36,064 nt of DNA, from positions 2,750 through 38,813 of the forward strand of contig JARFTX010000033.1 in NCBI GenBank assembly GCA_029289265.1. Reading direction: 5' to 3'. Source of the DNA: Gammaproteobacteria bacterium. GTDB lineage: Bacteria; Pseudomonadota; Gammaproteobacteria; Burkholderiales; Rhodocyclaceae. Under the pieces are notes generated by a model. The model ran no database searches. It saw only the letters and a program-made list of their open reading frames with translations, and was not told the origin of the DNA. Shown in pieces: positions 1-9,758 of the stretch; positions within the stretch are counted from its first letter, which is position 1; each line of letters opens with the position of its first letter. Both the position numbers and the translations under genes were made by a program.

Positions 1-1567
1 GTGCCGCGAGCACGGAAAACGCAAGATACAGACGGGCCTCGACGCTCGCCGCCGGGCGCCAGGGCGTCACGAGCGGCGCGAGCTCGAGGCGCCAGTCGCG
101 GCCGGCGAACTCGATCGCCCGGCTCCACGACGCGACCGACCCGGCGGGCAGGCTGCCTTCGAGTGCGCGGATCGCGTCCGGCTGCGTGACGTCGAGGACA
201 CGAAAACCCATGCCGCGGCGGCCCGCCTCGCGGGAGAGCGCGAAGAACAGGGCGTCGAGATCGAACACGCCACCCACGTAGCCGCGCAACGCCTCGCGCC
301 GCAGCGCAACGCTCGCCGCGCGGGCATCGAGCCCCGACTCGAAGACCGGGACGAACACCACCACACCGGGCCGCCCGGTGCGCGCCAGCCGCACCAGCTC
401 GGCCGCCTGGGGTTCGGTGGTGTCCCGGGCGCGCGCCATCGCCGCGCTCTGCTCGGCTCGCGCGCCGCTCGCCAGGCCGAGCACGCCCGCGTTCAGCTCG
501 AACGGCTCGACGAAGAGCACCGGGAAATACTCGGCGCGCTCGGTCGGCGACACGGCCCGCCCCTGATCGTCGAGCTCGAACACGCGATAGTCGCGGTCGA
601 GTTCGTTCCGTGCCGCGTCTTCGAAGGCGGCGCGCCTCGACCCCGGCACCCGCGGCGCCCAGTCGACCGAGACCAGGCCGGAGCGTCCGAGCACATGGGC
701 CGCGTAGATCGCGAACTCGCTGCGGGTGACCTCGCCGCTCGCGTCGAAGAATCGCCCGAGGCCGCGCAGCGCGTCGACGGCCGTCGGCAGGTCGCCGAGC
801 GCCAGCGCGTGGATTTCCTCCAGCGAGCGTTCCACGGCGCGCTGGCTGCGACCTTCCTCGAGCCGCGCGAGCCCCAGGTTGCCGGCCGCGAGCAGCCCTG
901 CCGTGATCAGCAGCGGCAGCACGACGCGCGCGTCGTCGCTAAGCGCCGGAAGGACCGGGTCGCGTTGCACGAGGCGCAGGACGATCGGCGCAAACAGCAG
1001 CGCCCCGAGCGTGGTGCCGGCCCACCACAGCAGCCACTCGCTGGGCACGCCGGCCGGCTCGATCCGCCCGAAGGCGTATAGCGTTGCGACACCGATCGAG
1101 GCCGACACCACGCTCGCCAGTGGTCCGATCGCGAAGAGCAGGCGCCCGATCTCGCCATCGCGGTGCAAGGGCCCGAAGCCGAGGACCAGCCGGCGCGCCA
1201 GCCACACGCCCGTCAGCGCCTGCAGCGTGGCGCCGCTCGCGTCCAGCGCGGCAATCGCCGCCCCCGTCGCGGAAGGCTCGCGCCACAGGTCGGCAAGAAA
1301 GGCGCCCAGCCACACGCCCGGCCACAGGCGCACGCCCCAGGCGAGCAATGCCGCCAGCGCGATGCCCGCGGCGGGCCACATCGGCGCGGCGTAGCCGGGC
1401 GGCAGGGCGAGCAGCCGGGCGGCGAGCGCCGCGACCAGACAGGCGACTGCGAGCAGGGCGAGGCGCAGCCACACGGAGCCGTGCACGTCCCTGCGCTCAT
1501 GCTCGGGCGATGGGCCCGAAGGGGGCAGCGAGGTCGCGTCGCCGGACTCGTCGGTGGGTTGCGTCAT
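1..1567 (-). CDS. MASE1-CHASE membrane sensor protein, C-terminus beyond the window
   Basis: The frame is open from an ATG at 1567 to base 1, giving 522 residues with no stop. Residues about 30-235 are hydrophobic with several membrane spans and resemble the MASE1 sensor domain (WPAAGIALAALLAWG near 64-78). Residues about 260-500 resemble a periplasmic CHASE domain, including the typical stretch YFPVLFVEPFELNAGVLGL at 347-365 followed by an alternating Arg/Ala helix. Proteins of this layout usually continue into a histidine kinase or a GGDEF/EAL module. That output part lies outside the window, so the signalling type cannot be called. The gene is divergent from the glutamate dehydrogenase gene. 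No strong ribosome binding site precedes the ATG. Domain naming is by family resemblance; the reading frame itself is certain. Confidence 0.85.
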   Translation of the reverse strand, partial: MTQPTDESGDATSLPPSGPSPEHERRDVHGSVWLRLALLAVACLVAALAARLLALPPGYAAPMWPAAGIALAALLAWGVRLWPGVWLGAFLADLWREPSATGAAIAALDASGATLQALTGVWLARRLVLGFGPLHRDGEIGRLLFAIGPLASVVSASIGVATLYAFGRIEPAGVPSEWLLWWAGTTLGALLFAPIVLRLVQRDPVLPALSDDARVVLPLLITAGLLAAGNLGLARLEEGRSQRAVERSLEEIHALALGDLPTAVDALRGLGRFFDASGEVTRSEFAIYAAHVLGRSGLVSVDWAPRVPGSRRAAFEDAARNELDRDYRVFELDDQGRAVSPTERAEYFPVLFVEPFELNAGVLGLASGARAEQSAAMARARDTTEPQAAELVRLARTGRPGVVVFVPVFESGLDARAASVALRREALRGYVGGVFDLDALFFALSREAGRRGMGFRVLDVTQPDAIRALEGSLPAGSVASWSRAIEFAGRDWRLELAPLVTPWRPAASVEARLYLAFSVLAA

Positions 1568-1710
1568 GTGGTCTTGCTCACTGCGGGGGAGGGTGAAAAC
1601 ATGCGGCGTGTGCCCGTTTCGGACGGGACTCTTTGCGCCGATCCTAGCATCGGTAGTTAGCTTGGAACCGATCCTGCGCGCCGATCGGCATGAAAAATGT
1701 TACGAATGGC

Positions 1711-1740
1711 GGCAATCGGTCGGCAATCGGTCGGCAATCG
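1711..1740. repeat. Short 11-bp tandem repeat upstream of glutamate dehydrogenase
   Basis: The unit GGCAATCGGTC occurs at 1711-1721 and 1722-1732, followed by a partial third unit to 1740. It lies in the 387-bp gap between the divergent sensor gene and the dehydrogenase gene. Spacing of about one helical turn could mean a regulator site, or it may be slippage. Apart from this and a possible promoter at 1839-1867 I see nothing else in the 1568-1954 gap. Confidence 0.6.
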
Positions 1741-1838
1741 CGCCGGCTTAGGGGCGCTTGCAGCCGTCCTCGCCGTGCCCTGCGGTCCGTGCCAGGCGTC
1801 GGAGCGCCGCTGCGGCGGGCTCGATGGAGAAGCATTGC

Positions 1839-1867
1839 TTTGCGCGGCCGGCCGCGAGGGCTATGGT
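1839..1867 (+). promoter_or_regulatory. Possible sigma70 promoter for NAD-glutamate dehydrogenase
   Basis: TTTGCG at 1839-1844, a 17-bp spacer and TATGGT at 1862-1867 form a weak sigma70-like pair. This leaves a leader of about 80 nt before the ATG at 1955. A second T/A-rich hexamer (TTATAG) starts at 1867. Only the spacing and partial consensus support this. Confidence 0.3.
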
Positions 1868-1954
1868 TATAGAATTCCCGGGGCAATCCCGGTTTCGCCT
1901 GGGCGCGGGCCGGCCGAGGGCGCGCGGGGACATCCGCAACGGAGGGAGGCGAGC

Positions 1955-4900
1955 ATGGATGCAGGCAAGTCGATTGGCGGCGCGGCGCAGATCGAGGCGG
2001 TGCTGGAGCAGATCGGCGCGAAGCTGCCGGCCGAACTCGCGGCGCTGGTCGCGCCGTTCGCCCGCAGGTTCTTTGCCGATGTCGACCCGGACGACCTGGA
2101 AGGCCGCCAGGTCGCCGACCTTTACGGCGCGGTGCTCAGCCAGTGGCATTTCGTGCGCCGCCACGCGGGCGGCACGCGACTGCGCGTGTTCAATCCACGC
2201 CTCGAGGAGCATGGCTGGGAGTCGACCCACACGGTCATCGAGATCGTCAGCGACGACATGCCCTTCCTGGTCGACTCGATCACGATGGAGGTCAATCGGC
2301 AGGGGCTGACGCTGCACCTCATCATCCACCCGGTGATGTGCGTGCGGCGCGACGCCGACGGGCAGTTCCTCGGCCTGGCCGAGAGCGGATGCGGCGAGAC
2401 GGGCCACTACGAGTCGATCATGCACGTCGAGGTCGACCGCAGCACCGACCCGGCCGACCTCGAGGCCCTGCAGGCGGGGCTCGAGCGCGTGCTCGCCGAC
2501 GTGCGCGTCGCGGTCGAGGACTGGCCGAAGATGTGCGAGCGCGTCGGCGAGATCGCGGGCGAGATCGAGCGGCAGGCCCCGCCGGTCGATCCGGCCGACG
2601 CGGCCGAGGTGAGGGCCTTTCTCGAATGGTTGCTCGACGACAACTTCGTGCTGCTCGGCTGCCGTGACTACGATCTGGTCAGCGTGGGCGGTGACAACGA
2701 GCTGCGTATCCGTCCGGGTTCCGGCCTGGGCCTGTTGCGCGATGCGGGCGACGAGGGGCGCTCGCGCTCGTTCTCGGCGCTGCCTCCGCAGTTGAAGGCG
2801 CAGGCGCACCTGCCCAACCTGCTGACGATCACCAAGTCCAATACCCGATCGACCGTGCACCGCCCGGGCTATCTCGACTACTTCGGCGTCAAGGTGTTCG
2901 ACGCCGAAGGCCAGGTGTGCGGCGAGCGGCGCATCATAGGCCTCCTCGCCTCGACCGCCTACAACGCGCGCCCGCGCTTCATCCCCATCCTGCGCGCCAA
3001 GGTCACCGGCGTGATCGAGCGCGCTGGCTTCGTCCCGAACAGCCACGCGGCCAAGGCGCTGCTGACGATTCTCGAGCGCTACCCCCGCGACGAGCTGTTC
3101 CAGATCTCGCCCGACGAGCTCGACGCTCATGCTATGGGCATCCTGCGGCTGGGCGAGCGCCAGCGCACGCGGCTGTTCGTGCGCTGCGACCCGTTCGCGC
3201 GCTTCGTCTCGTGCCTGATCTACGTGCCGCGCGAGAACTACAACACCGAGCAGCGTCAGCGCATGCAGGCAGTGCTGATGCAGGCGTTCAACGGCGTCGC
3301 CTCCGAGTTCGACGTGCACTTCTCGGACTCGGCGCTCGCCCGCATCCTGATCATCGTGCGCACGCGCGACTGCGAGATTCCGCCCTACGACGTGCGCGAT
3401 CTCGAAGAACGACTGATCCGGGCATCCCGACGCTGGGAGGACGACCTGCAGCAGGCGCTCGTCGAGCATTGCGGCGAGGAGCGTGGCATGGAGCTGATGC
3501 GGCGCTGGGGCACGGGTTTCCCGGCGGGCTACCGCGAGGTCTGTCCCGCCCGGGTCGCGGTTTTCGACGTCGAGCAGATGGAGACGCTCGGCGACGACGA
3601 CGGGCTGGCGATGAGCCTCTACGTGCCGCTCGAGGCCCCCACCGGGCGGCTCAACTTCAAGCTCTACCGCAGCGGCGCGCCCGTGCCGCTGTCGCACAGC
3701 CTGCCGATGCTCGAGCACATGGGCGTGCGCGTGATCGACGAGCGCCCGGCCGAGGTGGTCCGCCAAGACGGCCGGCGCATCTGGATCCACGACTTCGGCC
3801 TGGAGTACTCGGGCGTCGACGACGTGAACATCGACCGCCTGCGGCCGCCCTTCCAGGACGCCTTCCTCCGCGCCTGGCGGGGCGAGATCGAGAACGACGA
3901 TTTCAATCGCCTGACGCTCCTGGCCGGGCTCGGCTGGCGCGAGATCACGATGCTGCGGGCCTACGCCAAGCACATGCGCCAGGCGGCCTTCACCTTCAGC
4001 CAGGCGTACATGGAGCAGACGCTCGCCGCTTATCCGGAACTCGCCCGTCAGCTCGTCGCGCTCTTCGCGCTGCGCTTCGACCCGGCCCAGGAGCGCGAGC
4101 GGAGCGCGCGCGCCGAGCGGCTGCGCGTGGAGATCGAGGAAGCGCTCAACCACGTCGCCAATCTCGATGAGGACCGCATCCTGCGCCAGTTTCTGGCGAT
4201 GATCGGGGCGACGCTGCGCACCAACTTCTACCAGCGCGGGGCGGACGGCGAGCCCAAGACCTACCTCTCGTTCAAGCTCGACCCGGCGCGCATCCCCAAT
4301 CTGCCGCACCCGCTGCCGATGTTCGAGATCTTCGTCTACTCGCGACGCATGGAAGGGGTGCATCTGCGCGGCGGCAAGGTCGCGCGCGGCGGGCTGCGCT
4401 GGTCGGACCGCATGGAGGATTTCCGCACCGAGATCCTGGGGCTGGTGAAGGCGCAGATCGTCAAGAACGCGGTGATCGTGCCGGTCGGCTCCAAGGGCGG
4501 CTTCGTCGTCAAGAACCCGCCCTCCGGCGGCGACCGCGAGGCGCTGCTGGCGGAAGGCGTGGCGTGCTACCGCATGTTCCTGAGCGGCCTGCTCGACGTC
4601 ACCGACAACCTGGTGCATGGTCGGGTCGTGCCCCCGCCGGACGTGGTGCGCCACGACGAGGACGACCCCTATCTCGTCGTCGCTGCCGACAAGGGCACGG
4701 CGACCTTTTCCGACTACGCCAACCAGGTCGCGGCCGAGTACGGCTTCTGGCTCGGCGACGCCTTCGCCTCGGGCGGCTCGGTCGGCTACGACCACAAGAA
4801 GATGGGCATCACCGCGCGCGGCGCGTGGGAGTCGGTCAAGCGCCACTTCCGCGAGATGGGGCGCAACATTCAGGAGGAGCCCTTCACCGTCGCCGGCATC

Positions 4901-6775
4901 GGCGACATGTCGGGCGACGTGTTCGGCAACGGCATGCTGCTGTCGCGCCAGATCCGGCTGGTGGCGGCCTTCGATCACCGCCATGTGTTCATCGACCCCG
5001 ATCCCGATCCCGAGACGTCCTGGCAGGAGCGCGCGCGCCTGTTCGCCCTGCCGCGCTCGTCCTGGGACGACTACGACCGGTCGCTGATCTCGGACGGCGG
5101 CGGCGTCTGGCCGCGCAGCGCCAAGTCGGTGCGGCTCACGCCGCAGGCGCGCGAGGTGCTGGGCATCGCGGACGAGGCGCTCGCACCCACCGAGCTGATC
5201 CGCGCGATCCTGCGCGCACCCGTAGACCTGCTCTACAACGGCGGCATCGGCACCTATATCAAGGCGACGAGCGAGACCGACGCGTCGGTGGGCGATCGCG
5301 CCAACGACGCGGTCCGCGTCAACGGCGCCGAGTTGCGCTGCCGCGTGGTCGGCGAGGGCGGCAACCTCGGCCTCACCCAGCTCGGACGCATCGAGTTCGC
5401 GCTGCGCGGCGGGCGCATCATGACCGACGCGATCGACAACTCGGGCGGCGTGGATTGCTCGGATCACGAGGTGAACATCAAGATCCTCCTCGACAGCGTG
5501 GTCGCCGACGGCGAGCTCACCGAGAAGCAGCGCAACAAGCTCCTCGCCGACATGACCGACGAGGTCGCGGCGCTGGTGCTGCGCGACAACTACGCCCAGA
5601 CCCAGGTGCTGTCGGTGACGCATTCACTCGGCGTTGCGCTGATCGACGAGCAGGCCGAGTTCATCCGCCGCCTCGCCCACGCCGGGCGGCTCAACCGCAA
5701 GCTCGAGTTCCTGCCGATGGACGAGGAGATCGCCGAGCGCAAGGCCGCCCGCATCGGGCTGGTCACCCCCGAGCTCGCGGTGCTGCTCGCCTACAGCAAG
5801 ATCGAGCTCTATGACGCGGTGGTCGCCTCCAACGTCCCCGAGGACCCGTACATCTCGACCGCGCTGGCGCGCTACTTCCCGGCGCCGCTGCGCGAGCGCT
5901 TTGCGCCGCAGATCGTCCAGCACCCGCTCAGGCGCGAGATCATCGCGACGCACGTCGTGAACAGCATGGCGAACCGGGTCGGCCCGACCTTCGTCAGCCG
6001 GCTCGCCGGCGAGCTCGGCGCGGCCCCGCCCGACATCGTCCGCGCCTACATGGCGACCCGCGAGGTCTTCGGGCTGGTGCCGATCTGGCGCGACATCGAG
6101 GCGCTCGACAATGTCGTCGACAATGCGGTGCAGACCGCGATGATCGTCGATGTCGGGCGGCTGATCCTGCGCGGCACGATGTGGTTTCTGCGCCATCGCG
6201 AGTGGATCGCCGACCTGCAGGCGACGCTCGGGCATTTCTCGCCGGGCGTGGCGCGGCTCGCCGAGGGGCTGCGCGAGTTCGTCACCGAGGGCTATCGCGG
6301 CGAGCTCGACGCGATGGCCGGCGGCTACGTCGACAAGGGCGTGCCGGAGGCGCTCGCGGCCCGCATCGCGAGCCTCGAGGAGCTCTATTCTGCACTCGAT
6401 CTGGTAGAGGTTGCGGTCGAGACCGGGCGGCCCGAGGCGATGGTCGCGGCGGTCTATTTTGCGCTCGGCGGCGATCTCGACCTGCACTGGCTGGGCCGCC
6501 AGATCGGCGCGCTGCCGGCCGAATCGCGCTGGCAGGCGCTCGCCCGCAGCGCGCTGCGCGTCGATCTGTCGAACCAGGCGCGGGCGCTGGCTGCCGACGC
6601 CCTGCGGCTGTCGCCCGACGCCGACCAGGCCGGCGATGTGATCGCACGCTGGTGCGAGCGTCACGCCTTCCAGATCGAGCGCTATCGCCACGTGCTCGCC
6701 GACGTCAAGTCGGCGGCAGCGACCGAGATGCCGATGCTGTCGGTGCTGTTGCGCGAGCTGCGGGCGATGGCCTGA
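1955..6775 (+). CDS. gdhB: NAD-specific glutamate dehydrogenase, large (about 180 kDa) type
   Basis: Oxidatively deaminates L-glutamate to 2-oxoglutarate and ammonium with NAD, feeding amino-acid carbon into the TCA cycle in the cytoplasm. The chosen start gives 1,606 residues, the usual length of this large single-chain family. The open frame begins earlier, at 1697, but the ATG at 1955 has GGAGGGAGG just upstream and the extra N-terminus is not family-like. An N-terminal regulatory half with ACT-like regions precedes the catalytic part. There GGLRWSDR (812-819) and PVGSKGG (843-849, Lys847) are the recognisable substrate-binding motifs, followed by a Rossmann-type NAD region containing VVGEGGNLGLTQLGR. 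The C-terminal few hundred residues are helical. Large antisense open frames opposite this gene are codon-bias shadows. The symbol follows Pseudomonas usage. Confidence 0.95.
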   Translation: MDAGKSIGGAAQIEAVLEQIGAKLPAELAALVAPFARRFFADVDPDDLEGRQVADLYGAVLSQWHFVRRHAGGTRLRVFNPRLEEHGWESTHTVIEIVSDDMPFLVDSITMEVNRQGLTLHLIIHPVMCVRRDADGQFLGLAESGCGETGHYESIMHVEVDRSTDPADLEALQAGLERVLADVRVAVEDWPKMCERVGEIAGEIERQAPPVDPADAAEVRAFLEWLLDDNFVLLGCRDYDLVSVGGDNELRIRPGSGLGLLRDAGDEGRSRSFSALPPQLKAQAHLPNLLTITKSNTRSTVHRPGYLDYFGVKVFDAEGQVCGERRIIGLLASTAYNARPRFIPILRAKVTGVIERAGFVPNSHAAKALLTILERYPRDELFQISPDELDAHAMGILRLGERQRTRLFVRCDPFARFVSCLIYVPRENYNTEQRQRMQAVLMQAFNGVASEFDVHFSDSALARILIIVRTRDCEIPPYDVRDLEERLIRASRRWEDDLQQALVEHCGEERGMELMRRWGTGFPAGYREVCPARVAVFDVEQMETLGDDDGLAMSLYVPLEAPTGRLNFKLYRSGAPVPLSHSLPMLEHMGVRVIDERPAEVVRQDGRRIWIHDFGLEYSGVDDVNIDRLRPPFQDAFLRAWRGEIENDDFNRLTLLAGLGWREITMLRAYAKHMRQAAFTFSQAYMEQTLAAYPELARQLVALFALRFDPAQERERSARAERLRVEIEEALNHVANLDEDRILRQFLAMIGATLRTNFYQRGADGEPKTYLSFKLDPARIPNLPHPLPMFEIFVYSRRMEGVHLRGGKVARGGLRWSDRMEDFRTEILGLVKAQIVKNAVIVPVGSKGGFVVKNPPSGGDREALLAEGVACYRMFLSGLLDVTDNLVHGRVVPPPDVVRHDEDDPYLVVAADKGTATFSDYANQVAAEYGFWLGDAFASGGSVGYDHKKMGITARGAWESVKRHFREMGRNIQEEPFTVAGIGDMSGDVFGNGMLLSRQIRLVAAFDHRHVFIDPDPDPETSWQERARLFALPRSSWDDYDRSLISDGGGVWPRSAKSVRLTPQAREVLGIADEALAPTELIRAILRAPVDLLYNGGIGTYIKATSETDASVGDRANDAVRVNGAELRCRVVGEGGNLGLTQLGRIEFALRGGRIMTDAIDNSGGVDCSDHEVNIKILLDSVVADGELTEKQRNKLLADMTDEVAALVLRDNYAQTQVLSVTHSLGVALIDEQAEFIRRLAHAGRLNRKLEFLPMDEEIAERKAARIGLVTPELAVLLAYSKIELYDAVVASNVPEDPYISTALARYFPAPLRERFAPQIVQHPLRREIIATHVVNSMANRVGPTFVSRLAGELGAAPPDIVRAYMATREVFGLVPIWRDIEALDNVVDNAVQTAMIVDVGRLILRGTMWFLRHREWIADLQATLGHFSPGVARLAEGLREFVTEGYRGELDAMAGGYVDKGVPEALAARIASLEELYSALDLVEVAVETGRPEAMVAAVYFALGGDLDLHWLGRQIGALPAESRWQALARSALRVDLSNQARALAADALRLSPDADQAGDVIARWCERHAFQIERYRHVLADVKSAAATEMPMLSVLLRELRAMA

Positions 6776-6797
6776 GAGTCGTCGGACCCGCGCGCGC

Positions 6798-6813
6798 CGC
6801 CCAGAGCTGGGCG
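6798..6813. terminator. Short hairpin between convergent genes
   Basis: CGCCCA (6798-6803) pairs with TGGGCG (6808-6813) across a GAGC loop, and the stem can extend inward by one pair. It lies between the stop of glutamate dehydrogenase and the convergent TRAP permease stop. No T-tract follows on either strand, so a terminator role is only suggested by position. Confidence 0.3.
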
Positions 6814-6853
6814 TACCGGGCGCGGGCGGCAGCGACGCCGTGCGCGGAGCCTG

Positions 6854-9481
6854 TCAGGCCCCCCGTGCCTCGGCCGGGCCGAGGCGCTCCTTGCGTGCCC
6901 GACCGAGCTGCAACACGATTATGAGCGCAAGCAGCGCGAGCGCCGGAATGAAGATCCATTCCTTGGCCGGCCGGCCTTCGGCCGGCAGCTCGATCGCGGT
7001 GATCGAGAAGCCCTGCTCCATGCCGAGGCGCTCCGCGCGACTGCTGAAGCGCACCGCCGCCACCTGCACGTCGTCACCCAGCGCCATGACCGTGAGCCCG
7101 ATTGCAGCGAGCCGTTCGCGCGCGTTCGCCGCCGGTTCGCCGAGCGGCAGCAGCACGCCCCGGGAGACGTCGCGGCCCTCGATCGTCATGCCCTCGATCC
7201 AGACCCTCAGGTTGGCGTTGCGCGGGGCCGCCTCGACGAGCCGGGTCAGCTCGCTCGGCGGCACCTCGTCGTAGGGTGGATACAGCATGTCCATCCAGAA
7301 GCCCGGGCGGAACAGGCTGAAGGTCACGAGCAGCAGCAGCACGGCCTCGTAGGGGCGATTGCGCGTCATGAACCAGCCCTGCGTCGCCGCGGCGAAGGTC
7401 ATCGCGGCGATGGTCGCAGTACCTATCGTCAGCATGAGGTGGGCGACGTTGTCGATGCCGATCAAGAGCAACTGGGTGTTGAAGATGAACATGAAGGGCA
7501 GGATCGCGGTGCGCGCGCTGTAGCCGAAGGCGGTGAAGCCGGTGCGGATCGGGTCGCTGCGGGCGATGCCGGCCGCCGCGTACGAGGCGAGCCCGACCGG
7601 CGGGGTGACGTCCGCCATCAGGCCGAAGTAGAAGACGAAGAGGTGCACCGCGATGAGCGGCACCAGCAGGCCGGTCTGCGCGCCGAGCTCGACCACCACC
7701 GGCGCCATCAGCGACGAGACGACGATGTAGTTGGCCGTGGTCGGCAGGCCCATGCCGAGGATCAGGCAGATCACCGCGACCATGATCAGCATCAGCATCA
7801 GATTGCCACCCGAGACGATCTCGACCAGCTCCGTCATCACCAGACCGACGCCGGTCAGCGTGACCGTGCCGACGATGATGCCGGCCGTCGCCGTCGCGAT
7901 GCCGATCGCGATCATGTTGCGCGCGCCCGTCACCAGGCCGTTGAGCAGATCCGCGAGCCCCTGCCGGGTCGCCGCGGCGAACTGCCCGCTGCCGCGGAAG
8001 AAGGCGAAGATCGGCCGTTGCGTCACCAGGATGAAGATCAGGAAGACCGTCGCCCAGAAGGCGGACAGCCCCGGCGAGAGCTGCTCGACCATCAGGTTCC
8101 AGATCAGCACCACCACCGGCAGCAGGAAATGCAGCCCGGACTTGAGCGTCGGGCCGATCTCGGGCAGATACTCGAGCGGCTGGTTCGGATCTTCCATGTG
8201 CAGCTCGGGAAAGCGCGCCGCGTAGGCGATGATCGCGACGTAGGCGGCGAACATCAGCACCGAGATCACGATGAACGAGGCGTCGCCGGCGAGATCCTTG
8301 ATCCAGCCCATGCCCCAGTAGACCAGCCCGGCGAGGATGATCACGCCCGAGATCGTCATCAGCGTGGTCACCACCGTCTGCTGCAGCTGCAGCGGCTCGC
8401 GCCGCGGCAGCCCCTTGAGGTCGGCCTTCATCGCCTCGAGGTGCACGATGTAGAAAAGCGCGATGTAGGAGATCACCGCCGGCACGATGGCGTGCTTCAG
8501 CACTTCGATATAGGGGATGCCGACGTACTCGACCATGAGGAAGGCCGCGGCGCCCATCACCGGCGGCATCAGCTGTCCATTGACGGACGAGGCGACCTCG
8601 ACCGCGGCGGCCTTGTCGGGGCGGTAGCCGACGCGCTTGATCAGCGGGATCGTGAAGGTGCCGGTCGTGACGACGTTTGCGATCGACGAGCCCGAGATCA
8701 GGCCGGTCGAGGCCGACGCGACGACTGCGGCCTTGGCAGGTCCGCCGCGCAGGTGGCCGAGCAGCGCGATCGCGCTCTTGATGAAGTAGTTGCCGGCCCC
8801 GGCCGTTTCGAGCAGCGCGCCGAACAGCACGAAGAGGAAGATGAAGCCGGCCGAGACGCCGACCGCGACGCCGAACACGCCTTCGGTGGTGAGCCACAGG
8901 TGGCTCATCCCCTTGGAGAGCGAGGCGCCGCGGTGCGCGATCATGTCCGGCATGTAGGGGCCGAAGAAGATGTAGATCAGGAACAGGATCGCCAGGATCA
9001 CGATCGGCAGGCCGAGCGAGCGGCGTGCCGCCTCGAGCAGCAGCACGAGTCCGGTGACCGCGACCACCAGGTCCATGGTCGTCGGCAAGCCCGGCCGGGT
9101 CGAGAGCTGGGCGTAGAAGAGGAACAGGTAGCCCGCGCAGAAGGCCGCCGCGAGGGCGAGCAACCAATCGATGATCGGGACGTAGGCACGCGGCGACCCC
9201 TTGAAGGCGGGGTAGGCGGCAAACGCGAGAAACACCGCGAAAGCGAGGTGAATCGCCCGCACCTCGGTGCTGTTGAGCACGAACACACCGAACGTGAAGG
9301 GCAGCGGCGAAGCGACCCAGAGCTGAAACAGCGACCAGGCCAGTGCGACGCCCAGCAGGAACATGGCCGCAATCCCGGTCGGCTTGCGCCCCCCGGTGTC
9401 GGCCTCGGCGACGATCTTGCGCAGTTCCTCGTCGCTCAGCTCATGCTGCCCCGAGGTCTTGTTGGAATTCTGCGGCGACAT
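6854..9481 (-). CDS. TRAP transporter permease, fused 4TM/12TM subunits
   Basis: Inner-membrane permease of a TAXI-type TRAP transporter, which drives solute uptake with an ion gradient rather than ATP. It has 875 residues, the length expected when the small DctQ-like and large DctM-like subunits are one chain. A soluble start (about 1-35) is followed by many membrane spans. The large-subunit region includes a GGPAKAAVVASASTGLISGS segment and GMGLPTTANYIVVSSLM, both typical of DctM-like proteins. The last 200 or so residues include a soluble stretch and a final span, like the DUF3394 tail of this fused family. AAGGGAG precedes the ATG. The partner binding protein lies upstream on the same strand, so they form one system. 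The substrate cannot be told from sequence; TAXI systems often take up dicarboxylates or glutamate. Confidence 0.93.
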   Translation of the reverse strand: MSPQNSNKTSGQHELSDEELRKIVAEADTGGRKPTGIAAMFLLGVALAWSLFQLWVASPLPFTFGVFVLNSTEVRAIHLAFAVFLAFAAYPAFKGSPRAYVPIIDWLLALAAAFCAGYLFLFYAQLSTRPGLPTTMDLVVAVTGLVLLLEAARRSLGLPIVILAILFLIYIFFGPYMPDMIAHRGASLSKGMSHLWLTTEGVFGVAVGVSAGFIFLFVLFGALLETAGAGNYFIKSAIALLGHLRGGPAKAAVVASASTGLISGSSIANVVTTGTFTIPLIKRVGYRPDKAAAVEVASSVNGQLMPPVMGAAAFLMVEYVGIPYIEVLKHAIVPAVISYIALFYIVHLEAMKADLKGLPRREPLQLQQTVVTTLMTISGVIILAGLVYWGMGWIKDLAGDASFIVISVLMFAAYVAIIAYAARFPELHMEDPNQPLEYLPEIGPTLKSGLHFLLPVVVLIWNLMVEQLSPGLSAFWATVFLIFILVTQRPIFAFFRGSGQFAAATRQGLADLLNGLVTGARNMIAIGIATATAGIIVGTVTLTGVGLVMTELVEIVSGGNLMLMLIMVAVICLILGMGLPTTANYIVVSSLMAPVVVELGAQTGLLVPLIAVHLFVFYFGLMADVTPPVGLASYAAAGIARSDPIRTGFTAFGYSARTAILPFMFIFNTQLLLIGIDNVAHLMLTIGTATIAAMTFAAATQGWFMTRNRPYEAVLLLLVTFSLFRPGFWMDMLYPPYDEVPPSELTRLVEAAPRNANLRVWIEGMTIEGRDVSRGVLLPLGEPAANARERLAAIGLTVMALGDDVQVAAVRFSSRAERLGMEQGFSITAIELPAEGRPAKEWIFIPALALLALIIVLQLGRARKERLGPAEARGA

Positions 9482-9719
9482 GGGTGCACTCCCTTCGCAT
9501 CCCCGAGCGGGGGCCGATTTGGAAACGACTCGACCGTGCTGGCCGGCGGTGGTCTCGCTCCGGGCAGCGCCGCCCTTCAGGTCAGGGCGCTGCGATCCGC
9601 CGCGCGATCGACATTCTCATAATCAATGTAGTCGTCGCAATGCGCAACGGCGACCGTTCCCTCAACGGCCGCCGTGCGCGAATGGCCGGGCGCGGGCCCG
9701 ACCGCGGTCGGGCCACTGG

Positions 9720-9753
9720 AAAAAAGCCGGCGGCACCGCAAAGGTGCCGCCGG
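9720..9753 (-). terminator. Strong intrinsic terminator between TAXI binding protein and permease
   Basis: An 11-bp perfect GC-rich stem (9727-9737 with 9743-9753, loop GCAAA) is followed on the minus strand by six T residues (9725-9720). It begins 5 nt past the TAA of the binding-protein gene and 240 bp before the permease start. It should end most binding-protein transcripts, leaving permease expression to read-through or to its own promoter in 9482-9719. Confidence 0.9.
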
Positions 9754-9758
9754 GGGTC

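Noticed and set aside
1748-5623. Minus-strand open frame of 1,291 codons opposite glutamate dehydrogenase
   Set aside because: It is a codon-bias shadow in high-GC DNA: composition is rich in Arg, His, Asp and Val with no domain, and the plus-strand gene is certain.
7439-9622. Plus-strand open frame of 727 codons opposite the TRAP permease
   Set aside because: Extremely rich in Arg, Asp, His and Gln, with no fold; it is the antisense of membrane-protein codons.
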